A stretch of 64,000 bases of DNA from Nephrocerus scutellatus (lineage: Eukaryota > Arthropoda > Insecta > Diptera > Pipunculidae): contig OX352761.1 of the NCBI GenBank assembly GCA_947095585.1, positions 26,999,777-27,063,776 of the forward strand, written 5' to 3'. Within the stretch, counting starts at the first letter, position 1. Each line of letters starts with the position of its first letter. The notes beneath the pieces were generated by a model. It was not told the origin of the DNA and did no database searches. It saw nothing but the letters and a program-made list of their open reading frames with translations. The position numbers and the translations under genes were made by a program. This document shows positions 32,925 through 43,280 of the stretch, piece after piece.

Positions 32925-33308
32925 TTGACCCTACCTTTATTTATTCACCTACGTGACTACAATAGCTTAAATACTGACTCCTTGGTAATTGATTATGTAA
33001 CCCTGGATAGGATCTTCTTCTGCAGTAATCCCGATGATCAAATCGCGATCCTTAGTGAATACCTTTGTACCCTCTTCAACAAGAATATTCCTTGGGTCAC
33101 AAGGCCCCTGTCTAGAGCTGCTAGGCTTAATTCACCATTGATTGACAGGGCCAGGTCCACTAGGGACCTTGCTTTTCGTGCGTTTAGGGCGAATCCTTCG
33201 GATGAGAGATGGGCCACGTTCTATAGTTATCGTTATCAAGTTACATCGTTGGTGAGAAGACATAAAAGAGAATTTGGTAGTCGTCATCTACTGATCACTG
33301 ATCACTGA
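32925..33308 (+). pseudogene. LINE linker between endonuclease and reverse transcriptase
   Basis: The 127-residue frame includes FNKNIPWVTRPLSRAARLN, SPLIDRARSTRDLAFRAF and VTSLVRRHKREFGSRHL, the basic linker typical of CR1/Jockey LINEs. It runs off frame in the triplicated TGATCAC at the end; QQPGKLWRKIRSVGVLE continues in the next frame. Confidence 0.75.
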
Positions 33309-33345
33309 TCAGCAGCCCGGCAAACTCTGGCGCAAAATTAGAAGT

Positions 33346-34224
33346 GTGGGTGTTCTGGAAGAATCGGATGTCGACCTACGTATGTTTTCCCCTGATGTGG
33401 TAAACAATCATTTCGCGTCCTACCAACAAACAGTGAGCCGCTTGGCCCTGAATACCCCTTATGTTTCCCAGCCTTGCCATTCTCTTGCCTTCAATTTTCG
33501 TTGTGTCAGTCTTATTGAACTCTGGCTAGCAATCTCGTCCATTAAGTCAAATGCCATTGGTCTGGACAATATTCCTATTAAATTTATTAAACTAGTATTT
33601 CCATACATATCTCGGCATCTGCTCCATGTTTATAATTTTATCCTGACCTCCTCGATCTTCCCATCTAGGTGGAAAGCGGCTCGGGTCACTCCTATCCCGA
33701 AAAAAGCCAAACCAATTGATCTCGCTAACCTTAGACCAATGAGCATTCTACCTGCACTGTCAAAAGTCTTCGAACGTCTTGTTAAGGACCAGCTCTTGAC
33801 TCACCTTGAAGCTGATTCATATCTCAGCCCTTTTCAGAATGTATTCAAAAAATGCCATAGTACCACATCCAACATTTTAGGTATTACTGAAATTGTTCGT
33901 AATAATATGGATATGTCAAGAGTATCCATCTTGGTACTATTGGATTTTAGCAAAGCTTTTGACAGTGTGGATCACGGTCTTCTCCTGGCGAAGCTGACCA
34001 CTAATTTCAACTTGTCCGGTCAAGCGATCAATCTAATTAAGTCACATCTGTCTGACAGGGTACGATGTGTTTTCATCGAAGAACAGCTCTCTTCATTCCT
34101 ACCCTTGAGTAGGGGTGTCCCTCAGGGTACTATCCTGGGTCCACTTTTGTTCACTATGTTCATCAATGATCTTCCGCTGGTGCCGAAGTTTTCAGTGGTT
34201 CATCTCTTTGCTGATGATGTTTAA
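33346..34224 (+). pseudogene. LINE reverse transcriptase, 292-residue open frame
   Basis: Reads AIGLDNIPIKFIKLVFPYIS, AARVTPIPKKAKPIDLANLR (fingers), SILVLLDFSKAFDSVDHGLL (motif A Asp), SRGVPQGTILGPLLFTMFIN (motif B) and VHLFADDV (motif C with both aspartates). A TAA follows directly after FADDV at 34222-34224, in the same frame as the continuation, so a single base change probably created it. All catalytic residues of the palm are visible. Confidence 0.88.
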
Positions 34225-34257
34225 TTATTACACTCGACACTGCTCTCTGACCACAAG

Positions 34258-34931
34258 TTGTGTGTATCCCAAATTAATCTGGACCTCGTGGCTCTTGCTT
34301 CGTGGGCTAATACCAATATGCTCGACATCAATCCCAGCAAAAGTCAAGTTATAGCCTTGTATCGCTTCCCAGTCCACCACACGCTAGATCATGTTGCTAT
34401 TAATGGGTTTCTCATCCCATATTCGCAATGCCTTAGCAGTACTTGGTTAGTGACCTACTCCCCCGTCACCTACGTATGAAACTGATTAATGCCTTAATCT
34501 TACCATTTTTTACCTACGGAGCCGAGTTATATTCTGGGACCTCGATGGCTAACTTAAATCGACTTAAGTTGACTTTCAATGCCTGCGTTCGCTTCATTTA
34601 CTCCCTAAGGAAATATGACCATATCTCGGGCCTTGCTCTTGACCACCTTGGTATCTCGTTCACTAATTACCTTAAACATAGAACTATAGTGTTTCTTTTC
34701 AAGATTCTGTTACTGCGTCTTCCGTCCTACCTCCTACCCCTTTTTAGGTATTGTCGATCGCTGCGTTCTAGGCATCTCATTATTCCGCTCCATCGCTTTT
34801 CCACTATGGTCCTGTCCTTCACGGTAAGGGCTATTCGGTTGTGGAACTCCCTTCCGATTAATATTAGGGAGTCTAGGTCTCTACCCACTTTTGTTAGGTC
34901 GAGCCGGGTATTCCTCAATCAAACTAATTAA
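34258..34931 (+). pseudogene. LINE reverse transcriptase thumb and C-terminal region
   Basis: The frame from 34258 continues the RT after the stop (WANTNMLDINPSKSQVIALY). After an apparent deletion near 34440 the frame shifts and 34443-34931 encodes LPFFTYGAELYSGTSMANLN, RFIYSLRKYDHISG and LWNSLPINIRESRSLPTFVR. The WNSLP motif is typical of the C-terminus of CR1/Jockey proteins. Confidence 0.82.
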
Positions 34932-35254
34932 TTTATTAATCTATTTCAAATTAACCTATAATTTAATATGTCCTCTACACTATAGACGCGCATACTTGAA
35001 TCTTTTTATTGCACCCTCGTGGAGAATTGTTGTTAGGCAGCACGGGTGCGGTCATGCTTATAATATTGTTTTTATCTCATATTTGCCATCCATGGTTTGG
35101 TTCAACTACTATGCTAATTATGCTAATTTCATAATTATATTTACTTATTTTTTATTTTCTAACTGCACTAAACTTGTACATTGAAAATAAGACATCTTGT
35201 CTTAATGTATATAATGTATCATATAAATAAATAAATAAATAAATAAAATAAATA

Positions 35255-36180
35255 ATTGCATAAACGGAATGTTTCACCGTTCATGTGTCGATGCGAACAG
35301 TGTCGTTGACGAAAAAATTAAAGAGAACGACAAAAATTACGAATGGAGGAAACAAGAAACGTCAAAAAAATTCATGGACAAGTTTGCTCGCGACGGTATT
35401 CCTTTTCATTACCCTTCTCTGTTGCACTTATAGATTTCCATATTTCATGGAAGGATTTTTCAGCGCGTATATTGGGTCGTAGAGACGTAATTGCGGTGTC
35501 GTTATTTAACGTATATGGTCAGCTCGCCGGTAATGCCTGAAACACAAACACGCTTCAGCTTCGGCTTCGCCTGACGTTTACGAGTTCAGCCATACGATTT
35601 CAATGCTTCCTATCACAATGTCGCTTCGGCTTCAACGAACGTTTCGTTTGGCAATCGTAAAGAAAATCGTAATGCTACATAACGAAGCTACAAACGGAAG
35701 CTCTAGTTCAAAAGTGCTGAACATTTGCTTTGCCTGACAGCTCAACAGCTGTGAAAAACGACAACAAGCAAAATTATTTTGAGCGGGAAAATAAGTTATA
35801 TGAGGTACAACAATGTCCGGTGCCGAGCGAGCGTGACTGAAATCGTCGCAAAGCTGTCACCGCACCACGCTCAGTGAACGACCCCGACCCGCGAGCAACA
35901 CAACCATTGTTGTACTGTCGAGGGGAGCAGCGTTTGTGATCGACATTAAGGAATTTTAATAAAAAGAAATTCAATCAGTTCACCCTTTTGTAGTCAAGGA
36001 CAATCGAGTGCACTCACTTGTGACACAAGTTATATCCTTGTTTAATGGCTCCACAAAGTCAAAACTATTATCTGTTTTATGATAAACAGGAAAAAGCGTA
36101 TGTCCTTTTCATCCGGCCACACAAGCCGTTATTACTAACGAATTCACTATCATTTTATTAGCAATCAAAATCCCTCTTTA
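35255..36180. other. Unassigned interval with CpG-rich patch
   Basis: From about 35540 to 35950 the sequence is unusually rich in CG dinucleotides and contains the inverted pair GTACAACAATG (about 35798) and CATTGTTGTAC (about 35903). No coding match. It could be a decayed transposon end or regulatory DNA. Confidence 0.3.
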
Positions 36181-37617
36181 TACATCAATTGAAGGATTTG
36201 CACTCTGATGCAATTTGTAAAGACGGATTTCGCAAGGGTTCTAAGTACACACACGCAAATGTATTTCCACTTCAACTATTTGCATCTATCGACAAGGAAG
36301 GAAGGAACATATTTCCCAAGATTTTGTATATCGATGATCCATCATTTTTAGTATTTATCTCATGTTATACGGAAACATGTCCGTTTAGACAAGTACGAAA
36401 ATATCCCCTGGCGTTGAACTGTAAAGGAAAACCGAATGATAAATCGCTCACATTGAGTCGATTTAAATAAAAATAAAATGAAAAACTCAAGGACCAGTTT
36501 TAAGGTCTTTAACATTATGTGCAGTTTGTTACATGTTTTACGGATTTTTTACTGTTTGCGTTTGATGTCCTTTGACATCGTATGTTTGCAAGTACAATTC
36601 ATATCAGTTGCAATGAGGAAGTTTCCGACTAACTCACACATCTCTATCTCATATATATATGTATCCTGTTTTTCTGATACTAATTCTGTTAGGATAATGA
36701 AGATGAGAATCATTGCAAGGATGTTGTGTAGTATACGATTCCCAGCTGCCGTTAATTTTAAGATATCAATTGCAACCCGTTCCCATGAAGGAAATGGAGA
36801 AAAACGGACGCGATGACAACAACAACGTGAACATGCATAAAAATTTACCACGTCAAAGGATGTTTCCTCCCATAAAGACTGACAAAGCAAGCGCGCATTC
36901 CGTTTACTCCAGCTCTTTGCCCTTGGGACAGAATGGACAAAATGGAACGATAAGGACAATAAAAGTCGATGCAGTAGTGCTCGCATCATTTTTTGTGATA
37001 TTTTTTTTATGAAAATCTAAATTCAAAGTGTGTGCGACTTGTGGCATCCAGAGAAGTATCTCGCATCCGTTACTTTAGCCGTATCAGCATGGTACTGTAG
37101 CAGCGGTACCCCCAGCGGTGAATTGAGTCATTGCAGTGACTATCTATTTTTTTGCCTTCAGGTTACGATTTGCTTTATTTGTCTTTACAGCTCCTTAGAA
37201 TAACACGGACCCATGCTGTGCGCTCCAGTGCCACAATGCACTTCGTTGTGTCACGTATCTCTACTCCACATATTGATATTGATATTGTCAAATGGAAACA
37301 AATGGCTTGCAATATAATTGCAGAAATATTGACACAAATGTGGTTATGCAGTGTGGGTTAAAGTACCCATTCAAAATGTTTGCAAGTGGACATCTCTTGA
37401 ATATTAAAGAAGACAATTCCCAATCGCACATGTGAATCAATTGCTTAGCCTTCAAAGATGCGTTATTACGTACATATATGCATTTTTGTTGTTCAAACTG
37501 TGATTCATGGATATTTAAATATGAAACGACGCAATATCGAGTCAATTTTCTGTAAATTTGTGCCTGAATTGATTGATATGATAAAGTTGAATTTGAAGAT
37601 TAGGTAATAAAAGTGTG
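36181..37617. other. Unassigned interval
   Basis: Three overlapping ORFs of 93-146 codons lie here (36189-36470 plus, 36549-36989 minus, 36713-37012 plus). None shows a recognised family, and the two around 36.7-37.0 kb are antisense to each other, so at most one could be real. Confidence 0.35.
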
Positions 37618-37700
37618 TCCACAGCCGGTTATACAAATAAACGGACCCCTAGTTTGAATTATTTAATTTAATGTCAATTACCCTGGAAATTCCTTGAAGT
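37618..37700 (+). repeat. Dispersed repeat family Y, reference copy
   Basis: Contains GGTTATACAAATAAACGGAC, CCCTAGTTTGAATTATTTAA and TTTAATGTCAATTA. Similar blocks in the same order occur at 47218-47290, and partial ones at 23965-24045 and 48285-48350. Non-coding and unclassified. Confidence 0.6.
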
Positions 37701-37977
37701 GTGTGCACTTATCCATTACAATGGATATCAACTCTGCAACGCAATATCTTATGAATTTTCGAGATACTATTGCAATGTGCTTATGTACTCTCGTACTTAT
37801 CCAAAAAAATTTCTCGATTTCATCTTATTTGGCTGAAAATCGTAGAATGCCTTTGATAAAATGAAAGTCTCAGTGAAGTGAGGTAATAATAAAAAGAGTT
37901 TGAATTAAAACTTCACCATTTTTGTCTGCTGATAAGTTTTTTTTTTATTAAAATTTAGTAAATGTATGCTTAGAATG

Positions 37978-38041
37978 AATGCAAAACTGGATGACATCGG
38001 CTCAAAATCGGAACCGGTGGAGAGATTTTTTGCGGGAGGCT
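37978..38041 (+). mobile_element. Short RTE 3' fragment
   Basis: GCAAAACTGGATGACATCGG, CTCAAAATCGGAACCGGTGG and GATTTTTTGCGGGAGGC match the RTE tail at 26.13-26.19 and 62.68-62.74 kb. Only about 64 bp is present, just before the gypsy fragment. Confidence 0.75.
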
Positions 38042-38124
38042 TAACCCAAAGCCCGAGCTGATACGCACGTACTCATGATGAAAGGTTCAATTTCTGTAAT
38101 GTCGTCATCGAACTCGGGTACTTC

Positions 38125-38334
38125 TTAGAGTTCATTAAACATGTTTTTGGAATAGCGGGTCTTCAACTGGTTGGCATGTGCTTTAATGATTCGCTCTCCT
38201 GAAGTAGTTCTGACTGCGATGCTGTAATTCACTCTTCCAATTCTTTTAACGATTTTTGCTGGAGCCCAGTTCCCAGTTGTAGAAAAGACTTCATCATTGG
38301 CTTCAAATTCTCTCCATTTCGCAACAAGCATCAT
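38125..38334 (-). pseudogene. gypsy integrase C-terminal (SH3-like) segment
   Basis: A 69-residue frame with FEANDEVFSTTGNWAPAKIV, KRIGRVNYSIAV and AHANQLKTR. This is the familiar small beta-barrel tail of gypsy integrases. A stop follows. Confidence 0.75.
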
Positions 38335-39013
38335 TGTTGAATTGAAGTTTCATTTTACTTTTTTCGTTGCTCGAATTTGATTTGCTTTCTTCGGACATCA
38401 GCAAATCCACAGAAGTTTTCATCTTCCGATTGTTTAGCAACTCTGATCGAGACTTCATGCCTAAGTTATATGATTGTGTTCGACGATAGTTCAACAGGAA
38501 CTTTCGCAGCTTCTGGCCGACGTTTCCTTTTTTCTTCCTTAGACCTGTTTTTACTAGATCAACGATTTGACTGAGGACTGTAAGGCGCGGTTCTGATCTG
38601 TTCAATTCTATTTGACTCGCAGAAGTCTTTGAATTCTTGTGAAGGGAATTGTGCACCATTGTCCGATACTATTGTTTTGCAGACACCTAAGCAGGAGCAA
38701 ACATCGTTTAGCAATTCGATGGTTTTTTCTGAGGTTGTTGATTTGGTTCTGAAGATTTCAGGCCATTTGCATCGACGATTACAAAAAAGAAGTTTCCGTT
38801 TACTGGTCCAGCGTAGTCAATGTGAATTCGTGACCAGGGTTCATTCAGAATCTGCTTTAAGTAACATTTGATCGGGGATTTTCTGGAAACAGCACAAGCT
38901 TCGCAAGTTCTGACTTTTTTCTCGATATCTTTGTTGATCGATGGCCAGAAAACTTTATCTTGAGCGAGTAGTTTCATGCGACTCTCGCCTGGATGGCCTT
39001 CGTGAAAATGCAA
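38303..39013 (-). pseudogene. gypsy integrase, frameshifted
   Basis: The frame 39013-38708 contains the HHCC zinc-binding region (FHEGHPGESRMKLL, CEACAV) and the core start RIHIDYAGPVNGNFFFVIVD (first catalytic Asp). After a frameshift near 38740, IVSDNGAQFPS around 38660 carries the second Asp. The frame 38659-38303 ends with KGNVGQKLRKFLLNYRRTQS. The region that should hold the catalytic Glu is not intact. Integrase would insert the cDNA copy. Confidence 0.82.
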
Positions 39014-39149
39014 ACTTGGATTTACGAAAGGTGGTTTCGGACCATGAAGAAATTTTTGATTGCGTTTATTTTTATATCATTGTTTTGTTGAGATGGCCAA
39101 GAATTTGTGCTAATCGTATTTGGAACCTTGCTGAGTGTCGGGATTAAAT

Positions 39150-39413
39150 TTAGGCTTCTCTGATGTACTCAATGTTGACAGGCAGTGTTTTTTCGTTGCA
39201 GCATATATCGTCGGTGTTGACTGATGCAATTACGATTTGCTCACTTGGCTGTAGCTGGCTTTTGATGACTCTTGACAAGACGTCTGCGTAGCCGAATTCG
39301 TCAGTTTTCACGTGTTCGATTGTGAAATCATAGGCCATCACTTTGAGAGCGTAACGTTGGAGCCAATTTACCATATATGCTGGAATTCCATATTTTTTGC
39401 CAAATATCGCCAT
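39150..39413 (-). pseudogene. gypsy RNase H C-terminal part
   Basis: An 87-residue frame with FGKKYGIPAYMVNWLQRYAL, AYDFTIEHVKTDEFGYADVL and SRVI. The YADVLSR motif is the end of the Ty3/gypsy RNase H domain; the same stretch in the family reads NxxADxLSR. Confidence 0.83.
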
Positions 39414-39970
39414 TAATGTTCATTTCCGCCGTAAATGTAGCTGAGTGATTTCTTCAGACCGAACACAAGAGCGCGAGCTTCCTTCTGTATTTGAGGATAA
39501 TTTCTTTCTGCAGGGTTAAGTGTGGCTGAATAGTGCATGATAGTATGCAAAGTACCATCGTGAAATTCGTGCATCACCGCTGCACCCATACCGTAATCTG
39601 ATGCGCGGTTGCCAAAGCAATTTTCTTCTTAGGATTTTAGTTTAAGCTAGTTCGTTGCCTAAAATGTTCTTGAGGTCGATGAAAGCCTTCTCGTGTTGTT
39701 CTCTCAATACCAATTTGACATCTTTCTTCGGCGAATCGTCGAGGAATCCTCATCGCTCTTTCACGCCTTTGATGAATTTTCCGTGGTAATTGACTGCTCC
39801 TAGTAGCGATCGGATCTGTGATACGTCTTTTTGAGTCAGAAGTTCTTTGATGGCTGCTAGCTTGTCCGGATGTGGTTTTATTCCATCACTCTTATCAATG
39901 ATGTGACCACAAAACTTTTCTTACCGAACTCGCATTTTTCCAACTGTAGCGAAAAAAACCCATAAAGATT
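39414..39970 (-). pseudogene. gypsy reverse transcriptase end and RNase H start
   Basis: Minus-strand pieces in several frames read KPHPDKLAAIKELLTQKDVS, QIRSLLGAVNYHGKFIKGVK and EQHEKAFIDLKNILGNE. These form the connection between the RT thumb and RNase H in Ty3/gypsy polyproteins. The catalytic YVDD-type box lies beyond the preserved part. Confidence 0.75.
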
Positions 39971-40073
39971 TTTTTGTTAATGGGAAATAATTCGGTACTC
40001 AAACGGCTAATAAACAAAAAAAAAACAACCCATAAAAATTAAAATTTTTCTTGTAAATTCCCTAATCGGAGAT

Positions 40074-40093
40074 ACACACACACACACACACAC
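40074..40093. repeat. (CA)n microsatellite
   Basis: Pure CA run grown inside the ATACACATG motif of the tandem-repeat element. Confidence 0.9.
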
Positions 40094-40476
40094 TGCGTGC
40101 TCGTCTTGTGGCAAAATCATCCACGAAGTGACGCAGCGGCAGCGAACAGCGCTGCTCACAAAGCACAGAGCTCAGACTTTGCCGTGATCTGATGCGATAT
40201 AGCGATATTTAAAAATTGTGTATTGAGGTCCCCAAGGGGCCGATCGCTCCAAATGTTTACAAAAAGTGTTTTCCATCGGAAATACACATTTGTATAACAT
40301 TTTAAGAAAATCGGGGACATTTTTTAAAATATTTGTATGGGAGCCCCCCGACGCCGAGGTCCGAGGGGCCTCAAATTTTAATAGAAAGTATTGTCACCGG
40401 AAATATAGATGTGTGCAAAATTTCAATAAAATCGGGCCATGGGAAGTGGGCTAAAAATTGATCGGAAAATCTGACA

Positions 40477-40513
40477 AGCCAGCCAGCCAGCCAGCCAGCC
40501 AACCAGCCAGCCA
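40477..40513. repeat. (GCCA)n microsatellite
   Basis: The same simple repeat, in variants, occurs at this position in each copy of the tandem-repeat element (CTGG at 10536-10551, CCAGCCAGCCAG at 63042), so it is part of the element. Confidence 0.9.
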
Positions 40514-40550
40514 CGTGCACCCGAAGTTAATATAGAGAATTTAAAAACCA

Positions 40551-41004
40551 TATACGCCACACCCCGTCGACCGCCCTCTGTCTCTACAACACAAGACTCC
40601 GATAACTATGGATTCGACACTAATACTATTTAATTTAATGTCAAATGTCTGTAAATGAAGATTTTTTTGAGTCATAAGATCAAGTATTTTGCAATAACAA
40701 AAACTTGCTTTTATCCATTTAAAAGGAGCGTATATATAAATTAGGTAGGTAAGCAAAATCAGATATGCAGTGGAAAGTGACATAAGGCCAAAAACTCAAT
40801 GCTGTCTTTTATCGTCCAATCGTAATTTAAACCTCCAACATTTATCCATGAATAGATCTTGAATCGAAGAAACTGAAAAACTCGATTTTCTCGTTATGTG
40901 CGTCAAAAACAAGCTTCGTTTTGGAACGACAACATATTTGCCATTGCAAGGAATGCTGCGAAATGTTCAGGTTTTTTAAAACGGTGCAAGATGTACTTCA
41001 CTCC
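40551..41004. other. Unassigned interval
   Basis: AT-rich. Nothing recognised. Confidence 0.45.
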
Positions 41005-41100
41005 CTCAGAGCACCGTGAAAAATACTTCTGGTGTTACTGTGATTCGAACCACGAACCCTGCTCAGTAGCCATGCGCTTTTCTACTGAGCCACGGCGCCC
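41005..41100 (-). mobile_element. tRNA-derived SINE head, truncated
   Basis: Read on the minus strand it has TGGCTCAGTAGAAAAGCGCA (A box), ggTTCGAATCAC-type B box and GTAACACCAGAAGTATTTTT, as in the full-length SINEs. The body and tail are missing. It abuts the LINE fragment at 41105. Confidence 0.85.
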
Positions 41101-41104
41101 ACTG

Positions 41105-41634
41105 GCTACTATTTACAAGGCATATATTCACCCTAAGCTTAAATACAACTATATTGTCTGGGCAGGTGCCCCAAGACCACATTGCAACTACTAGACAGAC
41201 TTCAGAACCACGCGATAAAACTTATTGGTGACGTAAATATCGCGCAAACAATCGATTCGCTTGAGCATGGTAGGAATGTTTCCTGCTTGTCATTGTTTTA
41301 TCGCTTTTTGGGGTGTTCAAAAGAAATATCCAGATGTATCCTGCCCATTCTCGAACCCATCCGTAATACTTGTGCCTCAACTCAAGCCCACGGGTCTACT
41401 ATTAGGCCTACCTTCGGACGTACTAACCAATTCACAGATTCCTTCTTTAGCCACACTATAGTTATGTGGATTGAATTGTCCAATTCTGTGTTTCCACATT
41501 TATATGAATCCCAGTCATTTAAGACACGCGTGCATAGATATCTCATCTTTTTCTCTCCCTAATTTCAAAACGCCCACTCTGTCCTAACCGTTATCCCCTT
41601 AGCGTGTGTACATTATTAAAAAAAAAAAAAAAAG
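41105..41634 (+). pseudogene. LINE reverse transcriptase C-terminal region with poly(A)
   Basis: Encodes TIYKAYIHPKLKYNYIVWAG, then after a frameshift LLDRLQNHAIKLIGDVNI, IDSLEHGRNVSCLSLFYRF and LSNSVFPHLYESQSFKTRVH. This is the thumb-to-C-terminus part of a CR1/Jockey-type LINE. It ends with a run of about 15 A at 41619-41633, a 3' tail. The second frame is 126 residues without a stop. Confidence 0.78.
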
Positions 41635-42926
41635 GCCGCTTTGTGGAAGTGTCATAAGGCCAAATGCCATAATTTGGTTTTATGTCGCTTTATTTGGCTT
41701 TACGTCACTTGGCTTTTTGTCACGACACCGAGTGTAACGCGTACAGCATGTCGCGTGTGTCGAATGTGACGCGTGTAAAAGTTGGTTTTTTCACTTCTTT
41801 GAGACCCTTATTGACCAACTTATCTTCCTGTTCATCTTTAAAATGTTGTATTTCTTTTCTTATGGAGCATGAATTCGAAGTTCTGTTATCCTTTAGCTAT
41901 CAAGGATCAGTTCAGATGACGGGGTTTCTTTAAACCTTTAGCATTAACTAACAAACGAATCCTATTTCGTTGTAATAGTTTAAAACTTTAAAACTTTTAT
42001 TACCAGTAGATTTGGGTAAACTTAGTTTTATTTTAAGGTATCAATCAATTTGTATACAAATCAGAATATTGTTTTCATCAAAAATAAAATCCTTAGAAAA
42101 AGATAAAGTAATAAATCGGAATAGCGCCATTTTCACTCCTTAAGTTTACTCTGTTTGCTCATTCTTCTGCACTTCATTCGGTCTGTCACATTCAACGAAT
42201 TAATTTATATTCACGGTCTCGTTACTCAGAGGATAAATCCATCTTTTGAATAATTTAGACGAATCAACAGGAGATTTTGTATAGAATGGAAAATGGGAGA
42301 AAACCCTTATTTATTTCATTGGTTAAAAGGAGCGGTTAACAGCTCAAAGGAGTAGATTATTTTTATTTGATGTTTTTCTAAGACTCTGATAGAGCAAAGA
42401 GCAATACTAACTATCACCGGATATTGCAAGACTTTTTACGATGTTTGTTCAGTCTGCACCGCATTATCTCTATCTCCATGTGGTGTCTGATGTTGCGATC
42501 AAATAAACTTTTCTCATGGAAATCTTGTGCTTGTCATGCTGTGAGCCAAGTTTAACAATTTGTTTTATCCAAAAATGTACATCAACAATCGATCTCAAAT
42601 TGCATTCTCTGTGTAAAAAGTAAATAATTTTTGTAAATTGCCACAACCAATCCGCGATGGGATTTGACTGTAAGATTCTACGTCGAAGGATTTCACTTCA
42701 CGACATAAATTACAATTCGATTTGATCCCTCGATATGACGCATTTATTGATTTTTTTTTGTAGCAAAATAAATCTGAGATTGTATTTTTATGATAAAAAA
42801 AAAATAAATTCCTACATATTTTCCTCTGAGGTCTTTGGACTCGCTAATAGGTATTATTTTTTGTTGATTTTTGCTTGTTATGAAAATAAAAAATAATTTG
42901 TATGCGTCAGCCAGACAAACTCTTAC
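41635..42926. other. Unassigned interval; would be intron if the exon at 42.9-43.3 kb is real
   Basis: AT-rich, with no recognised coding sequence. The splice donor GTAAGA at 42926-42921 opens into this interval on the minus strand. Confidence 0.4.
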
Positions 42927-43280
42927 CTCATAAAAATAAAATGAATTCAAGTTTTCTGCGCCAACACTTTCCGAGCCATTTACTGACATTGTTATTGAAC
43001 CATCATCGATGCTGACCAAAGAACCATCGAGCGTTGACGTCATTGCAATTGCCGTTGTTGGCGACAACATTACGTGTGATATTGCGGGAGCAATGTATGT
43101 AAAGTTACTGCCGTTCGCGTTGACATAATCATAAGAACTGCTAATTGTCTCACTGAAACTCTTGTTGTTGCTATCAATCGGGCTTATCCATCTGCTCTTG
43201 CTAATGTCCGAAATGATGAAGCCAATACCGCCACCGACTGGCGCACGGGGTGCAGTTTTGGACTGTGACTGTGTCGTCAT
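42927..43280 (-). CDS. Candidate host-gene first coding exon (extracellular N-terminus-like)
   Basis: An open frame runs uninterrupted on the minus strand. I chose the ATG at 43280 because its context (GATCAACATGACG) fits the dipteran start consensus; the frame stays open upstream to 43526, so an earlier start is possible. The 118 codons end exactly at a phase-0 splice donor, GAG then GTAAGA. The peptide is Ser/Thr/Asn-rich, without a signal peptide or transmembrane segment, and has N-glycosylation sequons at N39, N56, N59 and N101 (for example ANGSNFTY). It ends NSFYFYE. That profile fits the extracellular amino terminus of a class A GPCR or another membrane protein (inference). I do not recognise the gene, and no following exon was found. 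Confidence 0.45.

Larger units (their letters stand above)
32925..35254 (+). mobile_element. CR1/Jockey-group LINE, 5' truncated, with (AAAT)n tail
   Basis: The element lacks the endonuclease but keeps the linker, the full central reverse transcriptase, thumb and C-terminal region, and ends in an AAAT simple repeat at 35224-35254. Breaks are few: a TGATCAC micro-duplication frameshift near 33296-33310, one in-frame TAA at 34222, and a deletion near 34440. This is one of the best preserved LINE reading frames in the window. No target-site duplication identified. Confidence 0.85.
38118..39970 (-). mobile_element. Ty3/gypsy-type LTR retrotransposon, pol fragment
   Basis: The minus strand carries, in order, the end of reverse transcriptase, RNase H, integrase and an integrase C-terminal segment. 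No gag, protease, envelope or LTR was recognised. The 3' edge at about 38118 sits near RTE debris and the 5' edge near 39970 abuts the tandem-repeat element. Frameshifts and stops run throughout, so it is inactive. Confidence 0.85.
39960..40550 (+). mobile_element. Tandem-repeat transposon copy D
   Basis: Begins with AACAACCCATAAAAATTAAA and TTGTAAATTCCCTAATCGGA, the inner-end module, then a (CA)n run. After unrelated sequence at about 40095-40195 it resumes with units carrying GGAAATACACATTTG and GGAAATATAGATGTG, the module AATAAAATCGGGCCATGGGA, a (GCCA)n run (40477-40513) and GAAGTTAATATAGAGAATTT. It is interrupted and shortened relative to copies B and C. Confidence 0.7.

Noticed and set aside
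36549..36989. 146-codon minus-strand ORF with a hydrophobic start
   Set aside because: No recognised domain, cysteine-rich patches look random, and an overlapping plus-strand ORF of 99 codons is equally plausible; unsupported.
38118..39970. Endogenous retrovirus with envelope
   Set aside because: Only pol-derived segments are recognisable; no envelope-like frame or LTR was seen on either side.
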